This document shows positions 50,086 through 60,418 of a stretch of 64,000 nt of DNA, one piece after another. The stretch comes from Metabacillus kandeliae. GTDB lineage: Bacteria > Bacillota > Bacilli > Bacillales > Bacillaceae. How positions within the stretch are numbered: the first letter of the stretch is position 1; each line of letters begins with the position of its first letter. Made by a program: the position numbers and the translations under genes. The notes under the pieces were generated by a model that searched no databases, was not told the DNA's origin, and worked only from the letters and a program-made list of their open reading frames with translations. The stretch covers positions 576,062 to 640,061 of the forward strand of contig NZ_JAJOZE010000001.1 in the NCBI RefSeq assembly GCF_021166585.1. Reading direction: 5' to 3'.

Positions 50086-50746
50086 AAAGAAGACTTGGAA
50101 GGATCACCTGCAGGAAATCTTGAAAAAAAATGCCGATGCAGACGGAAAAGCAAGGCCGAAATATCAGTATTTTCTTCTTGTACTCGGAATTGGACTTGCC
50201 TGCATGCTGATCGGAAACTTGTTTCTTGGCGGCCAGCCAAAGGAACAGGCACTTTCTGCAGGCAGTGCTCCTGCTGCTGCTGAAACAGAGAAAGAAGTTT
50301 TCAAACAGCAGGATGACAGCGGCGGCGGAATCATCAAAAACTACGAAAAAGATTACGAAAATCAGCTGAAGGAAGCCCTTGATCATATTGCTGGGGTTGA
50401 TGATGCAACAGTCGTTGTGAATGTTGATGCATCCTCTCTGAAGGTGCTGGACAAAAATCGCACAACCCAGGACCAGACAACAGAAGAAACAGATAAAGAA
50501 GGCGGAAAGCGCAAAGTAGAAGATCAATCCGGAGAAGAACAGACAGTCATTATTAAAACCGGAGACAAGGAAGCGCCATTTGTGCTGCAGGAGAAAAAAC
50601 CTGAAATCAGGGGAGTACTCGTTGTTGCAAAAGGAGCAGACAACGTTCAAATAAAGCAAATTATTATTGAAGCGGTAACAAGGTCGCTTGGCGTGCCGAG
50701 CTACAGAGTTGCTGTTTTGCCGAAGAAAACAAAGGGGGATTCATAA
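50078..50746 (+). CDS. spoIIIAG: stage III sporulation protein AG
   Basis: 222 residues with one membrane helix at about 27-46 (YFLLVLGIGLACMLIGNLFL). The ring-building-motif domain (YENQLKEALDHIAGVDDATVVVNVD…IRGVLVVAKGADNVQIKQIIIEAVTRSLGVP) is the part that forms the large SpoIIIAG ring. An acidic insertion (about 130-155) divides the domain, as in relatives. Four nucleotides before spoIIIAH. Confidence 0.94.
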   Translation: MSEKKTWKDHLQEILKKNADADGKARPKYQYFLLVLGIGLACMLIGNLFLGGQPKEQALSAGSAPAAAETEKEVFKQQDDSGGGIIKNYEKDYENQLKEALDHIAGVDDATVVVNVDASSLKVLDKNRTTQDQTTEETDKEGGKRKVEDQSGEEQTVIIKTGDKEAPFVLQEKKPEIRGVLVVAKGADNVQIKQIIIEAVTRSLGVPSYRVAVLPKKTKGDS

Positions 50747-50749
50747 GTG

Positions 50750-51334
50750 ATGCTGAAAAAACAAACCGTTTGGCTATTAACAATGCTGAGCCTGGTTGTC
50801 GTACTATCCGTTTACTATATTACTTCACCGGATGGCGCGAGCAATGAAGCGGCTGTATCCAATGGGAAGCAGGCTGAAAAGAAAGAAACCGGGAAAGCCG
50901 GTGAAAAGCAGGAAGCAGCAAAAGCAAAAAGTAAAGACGGTCAAGAAACAGCAAAAGACGGCAGCTCTGTCTCTACTGTACAGGATGACGATCTATTCAC
51001 TTCCATCCGGATGGAGCAGGAAGACGCCAGAAGTGCTAGAGAAGAAGAACTGAAAGATACCATCGCCAGCAATGCGCCGATTGACAGAAAAAATGAAGCG
51101 TACAGCGAATTGAAGGTGATGTCAGATACAGCTGATAAAGAATCTCTCCTTGAAAAACTGATCAAATCCAAAAACTATGATGATGCACTTGTCAGAATTG
51201 ATGGAGGAAAAGTAAGAATCACGGTGAAAGCAGATAAGCAATCTGCTGAGGCAGCCAATGATATTTTAATGCTCGTCAGAGGCGAGCTGAGCAATATGGA
51301 GGATGTAGCCGTTAATTTTGAACCGGCTAAGTAG
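50750..51334 (+). CDS. spoIIIAH: stage III sporulation protein AH
   Basis: 194 residues. The membrane helix TVWLLTMLSLVVVLSVYYI is followed by a Lys/Glu/Ala-rich linker and the YscJ/FliF-like ring domain (MSDTADKESLLEKLIKSKNYDDALVRIDGGKVRITVKADKQSAEAANDILMLVRGEL), which binds SpoIIQ of the forespore. ATG 50750 gives the N-terminus MLKKQTVWLL known from B. subtilis; GTG 50747 is directly before it. Last gene of the spoIIIA operon. Confidence 0.95.
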   Translation: MLKKQTVWLLTMLSLVVVLSVYYITSPDGASNEAAVSNGKQAEKKETGKAGEKQEAAKAKSKDGQETAKDGSSVSTVQDDDLFTSIRMEQEDARSAREEELKDTIASNAPIDRKNEAYSELKVMSDTADKESLLEKLIKSKNYDDALVRIDGGKVRITVKADKQSAEAANDILMLVRGELSNMEDVAVNFEPAK

Positions 51335-51377
51335 AATGGGCCGGAAGATAGAATTTATTTAGAAGGCAATGTTTAAC

Positions 51378-51412
51378 CGTCTGGCAGCTGATACCGCCAG
51401 GCGTTTTTTTTT
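51378..51412 (+). terminator. spoIIIA operon terminator
   Basis: CGTCTGGC pairs with GCCAGGCG (one T-G) around a 10-nt loop, followed by T9. The 210 bp from here to accB contain no gene; the accBC promoter must lie there. Confidence 0.9.
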
Positions 51413-51621
51413 GTTTCATAAAGCAGGCTGCTGAAAGCGTTTTATTTTTTCTCCGGCTTCCTTTATAATAAAACATTAGATGACGGAAATAGTCAGGCTT
51501 GCACATATCTATTGAATTTATCAAGCAAACTATCGTAAGATGAATATGGTGTACATAGAGCAGATGATATCTGTTTATGCTGAGATCATACAGCTACAAC
51601 ATTACTTAAGGGGTGCCGTAC

Positions 51622-52122
51622 ATGCTGAAAATCCAAGAGATTAGAGAATTGATCAAATTGATTGATCAGTCCTCCATTGATGAATTTACATACGAAAATG
51701 AAGGAGCAAAGCTTTCCCTGAAAAAAGGCGGAGAGCTCGCAGCGCAAGTCAGCACAATGACGCAAATTCCTGCTGAGAGACCTGTACAGTCTGCTGTTCA
51801 GCAAGAGCCAGTGGCTCAAGCACCTCAAGCAGCAGAGCCTGAAAAGAAGGCGGCAGAAGCAAGTGAGCCGGCTGCAGAGAACACAGTAACAATCACATCT
51901 CCGATGGTAGGAACTTTTTATGCTTCCTCATCGCCTGATGCTGATGCTTATGTATCTGAAGGTTCGAAGGTAAAAGAAAATACGGTTGTCTGCATAGTGG
52001 AAGCGATGAAATTGTTCAATGAAATTGAAGCAGAAACAAAAGGCGAAATTGTCGAAGTGTTAGCCGAAAACGGCCAGCTGGTTGAATATGGCCAGCCGCT
52101 GTTCAAGGTTAAGCCGGAATAA
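51622..52122 (+). CDS. accB: biotin carboxyl carrier protein of acetyl-CoA carboxylase
   Basis: 166 residues. An N-terminal helical part ([27 protein letters not shown]) is followed by an Ala/Pro/Glu linker (about 50-85) and a biotinyl domain with the target Lys (about 130) in [15 protein letters not shown]. It carries carboxybiotin between AccC and the carboxyltransferase. ATG 51622 after AAGGGGTG. It is followed 12 nt later by accC. Confidence 0.97.
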   Translation: MLKIQEIRELIKLIDQSSIDEFTYENEGAKLSLKKGGELAAQVSTMTQIPAERPVQSAVQQEPVAQAPQAAEPEKKAAEASEPAAENTVTITSPMVGTFYASSSPDADAYVSEGSKVKENTVVCIVEAMKLFNEIEAETKGEIVEVLAENGQLVEYGQPLFKVKPE

Positions 52123-52134
52123 GGAGCGAGTCAA

Positions 52135-53487
52135 TTGATCAGGAAGCTGCTAATTGCAAACAGAGGAGAAATTGCCGTTAGGATTATCCGGGCATGCAAA
52201 GAGCTCGGCATTGAAACGGTAGCGGTCTTTTCCGAGGCGGACAGGGAAGCATTGCATGTCCAGCTGGCAGATGAAGCATACTGCATCGGACCAACCGCTT
52301 CAAAAGACAGTTATTTGAACTTCACGAACATCATCAGTGTTGCGAACCTTACAGGAAGTGATGCCATTCACCCTGGCTATGGATTTTTAGCGGAAAACGC
52401 TGATTTTGCAGAGCTGTGCCGGGAATGCAACATCATTTTTGTAGGGCCAAGCCCTGAAGCGATTTCGAAAATGGGAACGAAAGACGTTGCCCGCGAAACA
52501 ATGAAACAGGCAGGCGTACCGATTGTTCCTGGCTCTAACGGCATTATCAAAGATGTCAAGGAAGCCCTGGAAATTGCTGAAAAAATCGAATACCCTGTTA
52601 TCATTAAAGCTACAGCAGGCGGAGGCGGCAAAGGCATCCGCATTGCGAGAAACGAAGAGGACCTGGAAAAAGGGATCCGCATTACCCAGCAGGAAGCGGC
52701 AACCGCTTTTGGAAATCCAGGGGTTTATCTAGAAAAGTACATTGAAGATTTTCGTCATGTGGAAATTCAGGTTTTGGCTGATTCCCATGGCAATACCATT
52801 CATCTTGGCGAGCGTGACTGTTCGATCCAGCGCCGGCTCCAAAAGCTGCTTGAAGAAACGCCATCACCAGCCCTCACCCCTGAGATCAGGGAAAAGATGG
52901 GCGATGCAGCGGTAAAGGCAGCAGAAGCCGTGCAGTATACAGGAGCCGGTACGGTTGAATTCATTTATGACCATAATAAGCAGTCTTATTATTTTATGGA
53001 AATGAATACCCGCATCCAGGTGGAGCATCCGGTAACAGAAATGGTAACCGGAACAGATCTTATTAAAGAGCAGATCAGAGTGGCATCAGGCGAACATTTG
53101 TCGCTGACACAGGAAGAAGTAACGTTTAACGGATGGGCGATCGAATGCCGCATCAATGCAGAAAATCCAGCGAAAAACTTCATGCCTTCCGCAGGAAAGA
53201 TTGAAATGTATCTTCCTCCAGGGGGTCTCGGTGTAAGGGTGGATTCTGCTGCTTATCCAGGCTATACCATCCCGCCTTATTACGATTCCATGATTGCGAA
53301 ACTGATCACTTATGGGGCTACGAGGGAAGAAGCTATTTCAAGAATGAAAAGAGCGCTCAGCGAGTTTGTCATTGATGGCGTTCATACAACCATTCCATTC
53401 CATCTGCGCCTGCTTAATAATGAAACGTTCAAGAGCGGTGATTTCAATACGAAGTTTTTAGAACTGCATCCAATTATGGATTCCTAA
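52135..53487 (+). CDS. accC: biotin carboxylase of acetyl-CoA carboxylase
   Basis: 450 residues, ATP-grasp enzyme. [22 protein letters not shown] opens the preATP domain, [17 protein letters not shown] is the glycine-rich loop, and [32 protein letters not shown] and [22 protein letters not shown] are active-site segments. It carboxylates biotin on AccB with bicarbonate and ATP. TTG start behind AAGGAGCGAG. Confidence 0.97.
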   Translation: MIRKLLIANRGEIAVRIIRACKELGIETVAVFSEADREALHVQLADEAYCIGPTASKDSYLNFTNIISVANLTGSDAIHPGYGFLAENADFAELCRECNIIFVGPSPEAISKMGTKDVARETMKQAGVPIVPGSNGIIKDVKEALEIAEKIEYPVIIKATAGGGGKGIRIARNEEDLEKGIRITQQEAATAFGNPGVYLEKYIEDFRHVEIQVLADSHGNTIHLGERDCSIQRRLQKLLEETPSPALTPEIREKMGDAAVKAAEAVQYTGAGTVEFIYDHNKQSYYFMEMNTRIQVEHPVTEMVTGTDLIKEQIRVASGEHLSLTQEEVTFNGWAIECRINAENPAKNFMPSAGKIEMYLPPGGLGVRVDSAAYPGYTIPPYYDSMIAKLITYGATREEAISRMKRALSEFVIDGVHTTIPFHLRLLNNETFKSGDFNTKFLELHPIMDS

Positions 53488-53509
53488 TATTTTTTGGAGG
53501 TGCAATGCC

Positions 53510-53917
53510 TTGAAGGAAAATAAAATTTTGGAAATGAATCAGGACGACAGCATGCTTGGCAAAGTGGAAATCGCTCCAGAAGTGATTGAAGTTATTGCTG
53601 GGATTGCAGCTTCAGAGGTAGAAGGCGTATCCAGCATGCGCGGCAATTTTGCGTCAGGCGTTGTTGAGCGTCTTGGGAAGAAGAACCATGGTAAAGGTGT
53701 TAAAGTCGATTTGTCTGAAGACGGAATTTCAATTGATATTTATTGTGCCATGAACTTCGGCGTATCCATCCCGACAGTTGCACAGGGAATACAGGACAAT
53801 ATCCGCCAGGCGCTTTTGACAATGACAGCTCTTGAAATCAAAGAGATCAATGTTCATGTTGTAGCGATTGTATTTGAAACAAAAACTTCTGAAATTGAAG
53901 TAGATCAAGAAATGTAA
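53510..53917 (+). CDS. yqhY: Asp23/Gls24 family protein YqhY
   Basis: 135 residues of the Asp23 fold: EIAPEVIEVIAGIAASEVEGVSSMRG, then VDLSEDGISIDIYCAMNFGVSIPTVAQGIQDNIRQALLTMTALEIKEINVHVVAI. It lies directly downstream of accBC, and in B. subtilis loss of YqhY disturbs acetyl-CoA carboxylase activity. TTG start 9 nt after GGAGG. A terminator follows. Confidence 0.95.
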   Translation: MKENKILEMNQDDSMLGKVEIAPEVIEVIAGIAASEVEGVSSMRGNFASGVVERLGKKNHGKGVKVDLSEDGISIDIYCAMNFGVSIPTVAQGIQDNIRQALLTMTALEIKEINVHVVAIVFETKTSEIEVDQEM

Positions 53918-53924
53918 AAAAAAG

Positions 53925-53953
53925 CTAAGCCGCCTTTGGCGGCTTATTTTTTT
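53925..53953 (+). terminator. accB-accC-yqhY terminator
   Basis: AAGCCGCC pairs with GGCGGCTT around TTT, followed by ATTTTTTT. The 230 bp between here and nusB hold no gene; a TATGAT near 54110 may be the nusB -10. Confidence 0.9.
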
Positions 53954-54186
53954 CCCTCATAAGGCCATCCGTTTTTGGCAAGGCTTAAAGGGAAAGAAAA
54001 ATCCGCTTACAGAGAAAAACGAATATTGGTAATTAAAAACTTAATTTTATTCGGTTATAGAGCAGATAGGCTATTTTTTTCGGATGATTAAGAAAGGGAA
54101 ATATGTTATGATTTCACTATTAGGTTCAAGAGAATCCGAAGAATAGATTCCATATAGAGGGATCAGTACATAAAAGGAGCAATGAA

Positions 54187-54579
54187 ATGAACAGAAGAGC
54201 GGCAAGGGAAAAGGCACTGCAGGCGCTTTTTCAAATCGATGTAAGCGAAATAGACCCTGTAGAAGCGATTAAGCATGTATTTGAAGAAATAACTCCAGAT
54301 CTTTTTACAGAAAGACTTGTATTTGGAACACTGGAAAATCAAAGCCGTATTGATGAGTATATTAAACCTCAGCTTGTAAATTGGACGCTGGAGCGGATTG
54401 CAAATGTGGACAGGGCCATTTTAAGGCTTGCCGTCTATGAGATGGCTTTTGAAGAAGATATTCCTGTGAATGTGTCCATCGATGAGGGAATCGAACTGGC
54501 CAAATCCTATGGTGATGATCATTCCGCCAAGTTTGTGAACGGCGTTTTATCGAATGTAAAAAAAGCGTTGGAAAAATAA
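54187..54579 (+). CDS. nusB: transcription antitermination factor NusB
   Basis: 130 residues, all helical. NRRAAREKALQALFQID is the Arg-rich N-terminal RNA-binding helix; WTLERIANVDRAILRLAVYEM and NVSIDEGIELAKSYGDDHSAKFVNGVLSNV are the family signatures. It works with S10 (NusE) at boxA sites, mainly in rRNA operons. First gene of a run nusB-folD-xseA-xseB-ispA with short spacings. Confidence 0.97.
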   Translation: MNRRAAREKALQALFQIDVSEIDPVEAIKHVFEEITPDLFTERLVFGTLENQSRIDEYIKPQLVNWTLERIANVDRAILRLAVYEMAFEEDIPVNVSIDEGIELAKSYGDDHSAKFVNGVLSNVKKALEK

Positions 54580-54596
54580 ATCAGGGAGGTTGGGGC

Positions 54597-55463
54597 ATGA
54601 CAGCCAAAATAATTAACGGGAAAGAAATTTCTAAGCAAAAGCGGTCAGAGCTTGCTCTTGAAGTGGAATCTTTAAAGGAAAAGGGGATCTGCCCCGGACT
54701 TGCCATTATTCTGGTCGGTGACAGCCCGGCTTCTCTCTCATACATAAAAGGAAAACAAAAAGCAGCCGAAGAAATTGGACTGCTCTTTAAGCTGGAGCAT
54801 TTTTCGGGAAATATATCTGAGGATTTTCTGCTGGAGGTTATTGATCAATATAACCAGGATGACCGTTTTCATGGGATTCTCGTGCAGCTTCCGCTTCCGG
54901 CACATATTAATGAGCTGCATGTTATTGACCGGATCCTTCCTGAAAAAGATGTGGACGGCTTTCATCCCATCAACGTCGGCAAGCTTGTAACAGGGCAGGA
55001 GGGGCTTGTTTCCTGCACACCTGCCGGCATTATTGAAATGCTGAAGATTGAAGGCGTTCAGCTTTCAGGCAAGCACGCAGTTGTCGTCGGCAGAAGCAAT
55101 ATCGTCGGAAAGCCAATTGCCCAGCTTCTTCTGAAGGAGAATGCAACAGTCACCACCTGCCATTCCAAAACAGCCGATCTGTCTTACTATACGAAGCAGG
55201 CTGACATTTTAATAGTAGCTATCGGAAGGGCTAACCTCATTAAAGGTTCTGATGTGAAAAAAGGGGCAGCTGTTATTGATGTGGGCATGAACAGGCTTGA
55301 TAGCGGCAAGCTGACCGGAGATGTTCTGTTTGATGAAGCAAAAGAACAAGCAGGTTTTATCACACCTGTTCCTGGTGGCGTCGGACCAATGACCATTACC
55401 ATGCTTGCAGATAATACAGTGAAGGCTGCAAAAATGATTGAAGCGGGAAAAATGAAAGCCTGA
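54597..55463 (+). CDS. folD: methylenetetrahydrofolate dehydrogenase/cyclohydrolase FolD
   Basis: 288 residues. The signatures are [22 protein letters not shown] (Tyr and Lys of the active site), [34 protein letters not shown] and [12 protein letters not shown] (NADP site), ending with [14 protein letters not shown]. It interconverts methylene-, methenyl- and formyl-tetrahydrofolate, using carbon units that also arise from the gcv operon. GGAGG RBS. Confidence 0.97.
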   Translation: MTAKIINGKEISKQKRSELALEVESLKEKGICPGLAIILVGDSPASLSYIKGKQKAAEEIGLLFKLEHFSGNISEDFLLEVIDQYNQDDRFHGILVQLPLPAHINELHVIDRILPEKDVDGFHPINVGKLVTGQEGLVSCTPAGIIEMLKIEGVQLSGKHAVVVGRSNIVGKPIAQLLLKENATVTTCHSKTADLSYYTKQADILIVAIGRANLIKGSDVKKGAAVIDVGMNRLDSGKLTGDVLFDEAKEQAGFITPVPGGVGPMTITMLADNTVKAAKMIEAGKMKA

Positions 55464-55485
55464 CAAGAAACGGGGTAGTGAAGGT

Positions 55486-56835
55486 TTGAGTGAAGTGAAA
55501 TATGTCACTGTCCGGGCATTGACAAAATACATTAAGCGAAAGTTTGACGTTGATCCCCATTTGCATGATATCTGGGTTAAAGGCGAGCTCTCCAATGTGA
55601 AAATACATAGCAGAGGCCATATTTATTTTACACTGAAGGACGAAGATGCCCGCATTCTTGGCGTCATGTTTTCAAGCCAGAATAAATCACTGAAATTCAG
55701 GCCGGAAAACGGCATGAAGGTGATGCTCAGGGGAGAAATCAGTGTTTATGAAGCGAGCGGACAATATCAGATCTATGCGAAGGAAATGCAGCCTGACGGA
55801 ATCGGCAGCCTGTATCTTGCCTATGAAGAGCTGAAAAAGAAGCTGCAGCAAAAAGGCTATTTTGATGAAAAGCATAAAAAAACGATCCCTGCCTTTCCGC
55901 GGCAGGTAGGAGTGATTACCTCTCCTACAGGCGCGGCGATCAGGGATATTCTTACAACCATCAACAGGCGTTTTCCAATGGCGAAGGTGATCCTCATCCC
56001 TGCCCTTGTGCAGGGAGTCCAGGCAGGACGATCAGTAGCCTCAGCCATTCAACAAGCAAATAATCTGAATGATTTGGACGTACTGATTGTCGGGCGCGGC
56101 GGCGGTTCCATTGAAGAGCTTTGGGCCTTTAATGAAGAAATTGTTGCAGAAGCCATTTTTCAATCAAGGATTCCGCTGATTTCAGCTGTTGGGCATGAAA
56201 CTGACTTTACGATTGCCGACTTTGTTGCGGATTTGAGAGCACCGACACCAACGGCAGCCGCTGAACTCGCTGTGCCGCATTTTGCAGAGCTGGCTGAACG
56301 GATTTCTGCCAGAGAAACAAGGCTGATGCGGGCGATTCAGGAAAAAGTGACGCATCAGAAGGATAGGCTTCAGTCGCTTAGAAAATCTTATGCTTTCAGA
56401 TACCCGAAGCAGCTTTATGAGCAAAAGGAGCAGCAGCTCGATTTGCTGACTGAAAGACTTCAAAAAGAAACGCTTCGCGCGGCAGATAAAAAAAGGGAGC
56501 GCTATTTACAGTCTAAAAACCGGCTGAAGCAAGTTCATCCTTCCTCTCAGATTAAAAGAAGCAGAGCTGATTTTGAACAATGGCAGCGCAAGCTTCAAAG
56601 AGAAATGCAAATCACGATCTCCCAAAAGCAAACAGGCTTTTCAGCCGTCCTCGCCAAGCTGAACGCTTTGAATCCTTTAGCTATTATGGAGCGGGGCTAC
56701 AGTGTCGTTTACAAAGAGGAGAAGCTTATTAAAAAGCTTGATCAGGTAGAAGAGGGAGACAGGCTTAAGGTGATGCTTCAGGACGGTTATGTTCATGCGG
56801 AAGTCAGGGATAAGGAGAGAAGAAACAATGAGTGA
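55486..56835 (+). CDS. xseA: exodeoxyribonuclease VII large subunit
   Basis: 449 residues. An N-terminal OB fold ([29 protein letters not shown]) is followed by the catalytic part [42 protein letters not shown] and [33 protein letters not shown], then a long coiled coil to the end. Degrades single-stranded DNA with XseB. TTG start. Overlaps xseB by 8 nt. Confidence 0.96.
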   Translation: MSEVKYVTVRALTKYIKRKFDVDPHLHDIWVKGELSNVKIHSRGHIYFTLKDEDARILGVMFSSQNKSLKFRPENGMKVMLRGEISVYEASGQYQIYAKEMQPDGIGSLYLAYEELKKKLQQKGYFDEKHKKTIPAFPRQVGVITSPTGAAIRDILTTINRRFPMAKVILIPALVQGVQAGRSVASAIQQANNLNDLDVLIVGRGGGSIEELWAFNEEIVAEAIFQSRIPLISAVGHETDFTIADFVADLRAPTPTAAAELAVPHFAELAERISARETRLMRAIQEKVTHQKDRLQSLRKSYAFRYPKQLYEQKEQQLDLLTERLQKETLRAADKKRERYLQSKNRLKQVHPSSQIKRSRADFEQWQRKLQREMQITISQKQTGFSAVLAKLNALNPLAIMERGYSVVYKEEKLIKKLDQVEEGDRLKVMLQDGYVHAEVRDKERRNNE

Positions 56836-57067
56836 AAAAAAACAGGACGAAATGAGTTTTGAGGATGCCATCCAGAAACTTGAAGGAATTGTAGACAAGC
56901 TTGAAGAAGGCGATGTGCCTCTTGAGCAGGCCATTGAATATTTTCAAAAAGGCATGCAGCTTTCAAAGCTCTGTCATGAAAAGCTTCAAAAAGTAGAAAA
57001 ACAGATGGATTACATCCTGCGCGAAGGCGGGGAGCTGGAACCTTTTGAAATTCAGGAGGAGGAATAA
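56828..57067 (+). CDS. xseB: exodeoxyribonuclease VII small subunit
   Basis: 79 residues: [51 protein letters not shown] is a two-helix hairpin typical of XseB. ATG 56828 overlaps the xseA stop, while the in-frame ATG 56789 lies deeper in xseA without an RBS. AGGAGAAGAA RBS. Confidence 0.96.
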   Translation: MSEKKQDEMSFEDAIQKLEGIVDKLEEGDVPLEQAIEYFQKGMQLSKLCHEKLQKVEKQMDYILREGGELEPFEIQEEE

Positions 57068-57069
57068 CA

Positions 57070-57960
57070 ATGGCGCTTGAGCTAAATGACTATTTAGCCT
57101 CCAGAAAGGCCCAGATTGAGGAGCAGCTTCCCTTGTATCTCCAAAAGCTGCACACTACTGAAGATCTGAAGTCAGCTATGCTCTATTCCCTGCAGGCAGG
57201 CGGCAAAAGACTGAGGCCGATCCTTCTTTTGGCAACACTCCATTCTTTCGGAAAAGACGAAAGCCCCGGCATGGCTGTTGGCTGTGCAATTGAAATGATT
57301 CATACCTATTCTCTGATTCACGATGATCTGCCGTGCATGGATGATGATGACCTCAGAAGAGGAAAGCCGACAAATCATAAAGTTTTTGGCGAGGCGATGG
57401 CCGTTCTTTCCGGTGACGGACTGCTGACGCAGAGTTTTGATTTAATTGCCTCACACCCTGATCAAAAGGTTACCCCTTTAATGAAGATTGAATTGATCAG
57501 AGAGCTTGTCAAAGCAGCAGGCGCTGAAGGCATGGTAGGCGGGCAGGCAGCCGATATGGAAGCAGAGAACCAAAAATTGAACTTAGAAGAACTGCTCTAT
57601 ATTCATGAGCATAAAACGGCAAAGCTCCTCGCATACAGTGTAAAAGCAGGAGGAATACTGGCTGGTGCAGATCCCCTGGAAATGAAAAAGCTGGAGGAGT
57701 TTGGCTTCCACCTCGGCATTGCGTTTCAAATTAAGGATGACATTCTTGATATTGAAGGAATAGAAGACCAAATTGGAAAACCGGTCGGCTCTGATACAGC
57801 CAACCATAAATCAACCTATCCTGCACTCCTGACTCTTGACGGGGCAAAGGCTAAGCTTGCTGAACAAGTAGAGAAGGGAAGGGAAGTTCTCGCTGAGCTT
57901 TCTCTCGAAAACACGATGCTTGAACAGCTTCTGGAGCTTGTTGCCATCAGAGATTATTGA
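57070..57960 (+). CDS. ispA: farnesyl diphosphate synthase (polyprenyl synthetase)
   Basis: 296 residues. The first Asp-rich motif is HDDLPCMDDDDLRRGKPTNH and the second is FQIKDDILDIEG; GGKRLRPILLLAT binds the diphosphate. It condenses IPP with DMAPP/GPP in the cytoplasm to give farnesyl diphosphate. Two bases separate it from xseB. The dxs gene of the same pathway follows after 560 bp. Confidence 0.96.
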   Translation: MALELNDYLASRKAQIEEQLPLYLQKLHTTEDLKSAMLYSLQAGGKRLRPILLLATLHSFGKDESPGMAVGCAIEMIHTYSLIHDDLPCMDDDDLRRGKPTNHKVFGEAMAVLSGDGLLTQSFDLIASHPDQKVTPLMKIELIRELVKAAGAEGMVGGQAADMEAENQKLNLEELLYIHEHKTAKLLAYSVKAGGILAGADPLEMKKLEEFGFHLGIAFQIKDDILDIEGIEDQIGKPVGSDTANHKSTYPALLTLDGAKAKLAEQVEKGREVLAELSLENTMLEQLLELVAIRDY

Positions 57961-57975
57961 GATTCTATCCAGAAA

Positions 57976-58088
57976 TTGAGCAGCTTTTTCGCTTGTGATA
58001 TAATGGGCCTATACAAAATGGGCCACGCTGGATAAGAGTAATAGCTTATAACACAGCCGTTATCACATTTGTGCTAGCGGCTTTTTTA
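57976..58088 (+). ncRNA. promoter-terminator pair, candidate small RNA
   Basis: A good sigma-A promoter (TTGAGC at 57976, 17 nt, TATAAT at 57999-58004) is followed about 75 nt after its expected start site by a strong terminator: AGCCGTTA-CACA pairs with TGTG-TAGCGGCT around 58055-58082, then T6. There is no RBS-linked ORF between them. It may be a short RNA or an attenuated leader of dxs. It also ends ispA transcripts. Confidence 0.45.
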
Positions 58089-58123
58089 ATAGGCTATGGG
58101 AAAGAAGAATGTTTTTACACCCT

Positions 58124-58190
58124 ATTGATTGGAGTGGCAGGCGACAAGGCGCTGAGGAGACTCACCGCCCGCCCGAAACGGAATTCGACA
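58124..58190. repeat. internally deleted copy of the 129-bp repeat
   Basis: ATTGATTGGAGTGGCAGGCG at the left, GAGGAGACTCACCGCCCGCC in the middle and CGAAACGGAATTCGACA at the right match parts of the element at 45501-45629, with the central GC-rich hairpin missing. It lies between ispA and dxs. Confidence 0.7.
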
Positions 58191-58241
58191 AATGAGAAGG
58201 TTTGGATCCGTAAGGCGCGGCCCCTTTTCATTCATACAGAG

Positions 58242-58269
58242 TTGCAAAAAAATCACCCATTGGTATAAT
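58242..58269 (+). promoter_or_regulatory. candidate dxs promoter
   Basis: TTGCAA (58242-58247), 16 nt, TATAAT (58264-58269). It is followed by a 250-nt leader to the dxs start in which no known riboswitch was recognised. Confidence 0.6.
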
Positions 58270-58523
58270 GGGACAAGCTGATTTACCGTTCAATAATGAG
58301 AACAGCGTCTTTTTATATTAAATAAGGCTGATCCTGTACCTTAGAACAGGCTGCAGCGTAATCCGGCCGTTTTTTAGATGGCTATTTGGTTTAATAATGC
58401 TATGATAGGCTATAACAAAATATTGCCAGAAAAAAGAGAAGAAATACGAATGAGGCATGAAAAGCCCTTATAAAGCGAACATTAGCCATACCAATTAATT
58501 CACAGTGAAAGTGAGTGATCCAA

Positions 58524-60416
58524 TTGGATCTTTTATCGATTAAAAATCCAAAGTTCTTAAAAAAACTTTCCACTAGCGAACTTGAAAATCTAAGTGCCGA
58601 AATCCGGCAGTTTTTAATCGAGAAGCTCTCTGCAACAGGCGGACATATTGGTCCGAATTTAGGTGTTGTTGAATTGACCGTTGCTCTGCATAAAGTATTT
58701 GATAGTCCGAAGGATAAGTTTATCTGGGATGTCGGGCATCAATCTTATGTGCACAAAATTCTTACGGGGAGAGCTTGCGAATTTGACACACTCCGCCAGT
58801 ATAAAGGCCTTTGCGGCTTTCCTAAGCGAAGCGAAAGCGAGCATGATGTCTGGGAAACAGGGCACAGCTCCACCTCCCTTTCTGCTGCAATGGGAATGGT
58901 TGTGGCAAGGGATTTAAAAGGAACGGACGAAACCATTGTGCCGATTATCGGCGATGGGGCCCTTACAGGCGGAATGGCTCTTGAGGCCTTGAATCACATT
59001 GGCCATGAACAAAAAGACATGGTTGTCGTTCTAAATGACAATGAAATGTCGATTGCTCCAAATGTCGGCGCCCTTCATAATGTTCTCGGACGTCTGCGCA
59101 CAGCAGGCAAATACCGCTGGGTAAAGGATGAGCTTGAACTGCTTCTGAAGAGAATTCCGGCTGTTGGCGGGGCATTGGCTTCAACGGCAGAAAGAGTGAA
59201 GGACAGCTTAAAGTACCTGCTTGTCTCAGGCGTATTTTTCGAAGAGCTTGGTTTTACTTATCTTGGTCCTGTTGACGGGCACAACTATGAGGATTTGATG
59301 GAAAACCTCCGTTATGCCAAGAAAACAAAAGGGCCTGTGCTTCTTCATGTGATCACTAAAAAAGGGAAAGGCTTTACTCCTGCGGAATCGGATAAAGTCG
59401 GCACATGGCATGGCACTGGACCGTACAAAATTGACACCGGAGACTTTGTAAAACCAAAAGCAACAGCACCTTCTTGGAGCGGGCTTGTCAGTGAGACGGT
59501 AAGAAGAATTGCCAGAACAGATAAAAGAATTGTAGCCATTACTCCTGCAATGCCGGTTGGTTCAAAGCTCGAAGGCTTTGCAAGCGAATTTCCTGAAAGA
59601 ATGTATGACGTCGGGATTGCTGAGCAGCATGCTGTTACGATGGCAGCCGGCCTTGCTACACAGAACATGAAGCCATTTCTTGCGATATATTCCACATTCC
59701 TTCAGCGGGCATATGACCAGCTTGTTCATGATGTTTGCCGCCAGAATTTGAATGTATTCTTTGGTATTGACAGAGCAGGTCTTGTCGGAGCTGATGGGGA
59801 AACTCATCAGGGTGTATTTGATATAGCCTTTATGCGTCATCTTCCGAACATGGTCCTGATGATGCCAAAGGATGAAAACGAAGGCCAGCATATGGTCAAT
59901 ACAGCGGTCAAATATGACGGCGGACCAATTGCGATGCGTTTTCCAAGGGGCAACGGGCTTGGTGTGAAAATGGATGAAGAACTGAAGGAAATCCCGATAG
60001 GAACATGGGAAGTTCTACAGGAAGGTCACGATGCAGTCATTTTGACTTTCGGCACAACGATCGGTTTGGCGAAGGAAGCTGCAAAGCGCCTGGCAGAACA
60101 GAATATTTCTGTTCGGATTGTTAATGCAAGGTTTATCAAACCGCTTGACGAGAAAATGCTGAAAGAAATTTTTGCTGAAAACCTTCCGATTATGACAATA
60201 GAAGAAGCTGTTCTGCAGGGAGGATTTGGAAGCGCTGTGCTTGAATTTGCGCATGAGCATCATTTCCATAACGCTGTGATCGAACGGCTTGGCATACCAG
60301 ACCATTTTATTGAACACGGCAGTGTTTCAAGCCTGCTTGAAGAAATCGGGCTGACAGCAGCAAATGCCGCTGAAATCTTGAAAAAGATGATTCCATTAAA
60401 AGAAAAAAGGGCGTAA
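58524..60416 (+). CDS. dxs: 1-deoxy-D-xylulose-5-phosphate synthase
   Basis: 630 residues, thiamine-diphosphate enzyme that starts the MEP isoprenoid pathway from pyruvate and glyceraldehyde 3-phosphate. Marks: [52 protein letters not shown] (ThDP/Mg site), [30 protein letters not shown] (catalytic Glu) and [18 protein letters not shown]. The start is set at TTG 58524 so that the protein begins MDLLSIKNP, as in B. subtilis; GTG 58515 is in frame and possible. Confidence 0.96.
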   Translation: MDLLSIKNPKFLKKLSTSELENLSAEIRQFLIEKLSATGGHIGPNLGVVELTVALHKVFDSPKDKFIWDVGHQSYVHKILTGRACEFDTLRQYKGLCGFPKRSESEHDVWETGHSSTSLSAAMGMVVARDLKGTDETIVPIIGDGALTGGMALEALNHIGHEQKDMVVVLNDNEMSIAPNVGALHNVLGRLRTAGKYRWVKDELELLLKRIPAVGGALASTAERVKDSLKYLLVSGVFFEELGFTYLGPVDGHNYEDLMENLRYAKKTKGPVLLHVITKKGKGFTPAESDKVGTWHGTGPYKIDTGDFVKPKATAPSWSGLVSETVRRIARTDKRIVAITPAMPVGSKLEGFASEFPERMYDVGIAEQHAVTMAAGLATQNMKPFLAIYSTFLQRAYDQLVHDVCRQNLNVFFGIDRAGLVGADGETHQGVFDIAFMRHLPNMVLMMPKDENEGQHMVNTAVKYDGGPIAMRFPRGNGLGVKMDEELKEIPIGTWEVLQEGHDAVILTFGTTIGLAKEAAKRLAEQNISVRIVNARFIKPLDEKMLKEIFAENLPIMTIEEAVLQGGFGSAVLEFAHEHHFHNAVIERLGIPDHFIEHGSVSSLLEEIGLTAANAAEILKKMIPLKEKRA

Positions 60417-60418
60417 GA

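Noticed and set aside
58071-58268. 65-codon ORF across the shortened repeat
   Set aside because: Begins inside a terminator hairpin and covers the repeat and the dxs promoter.
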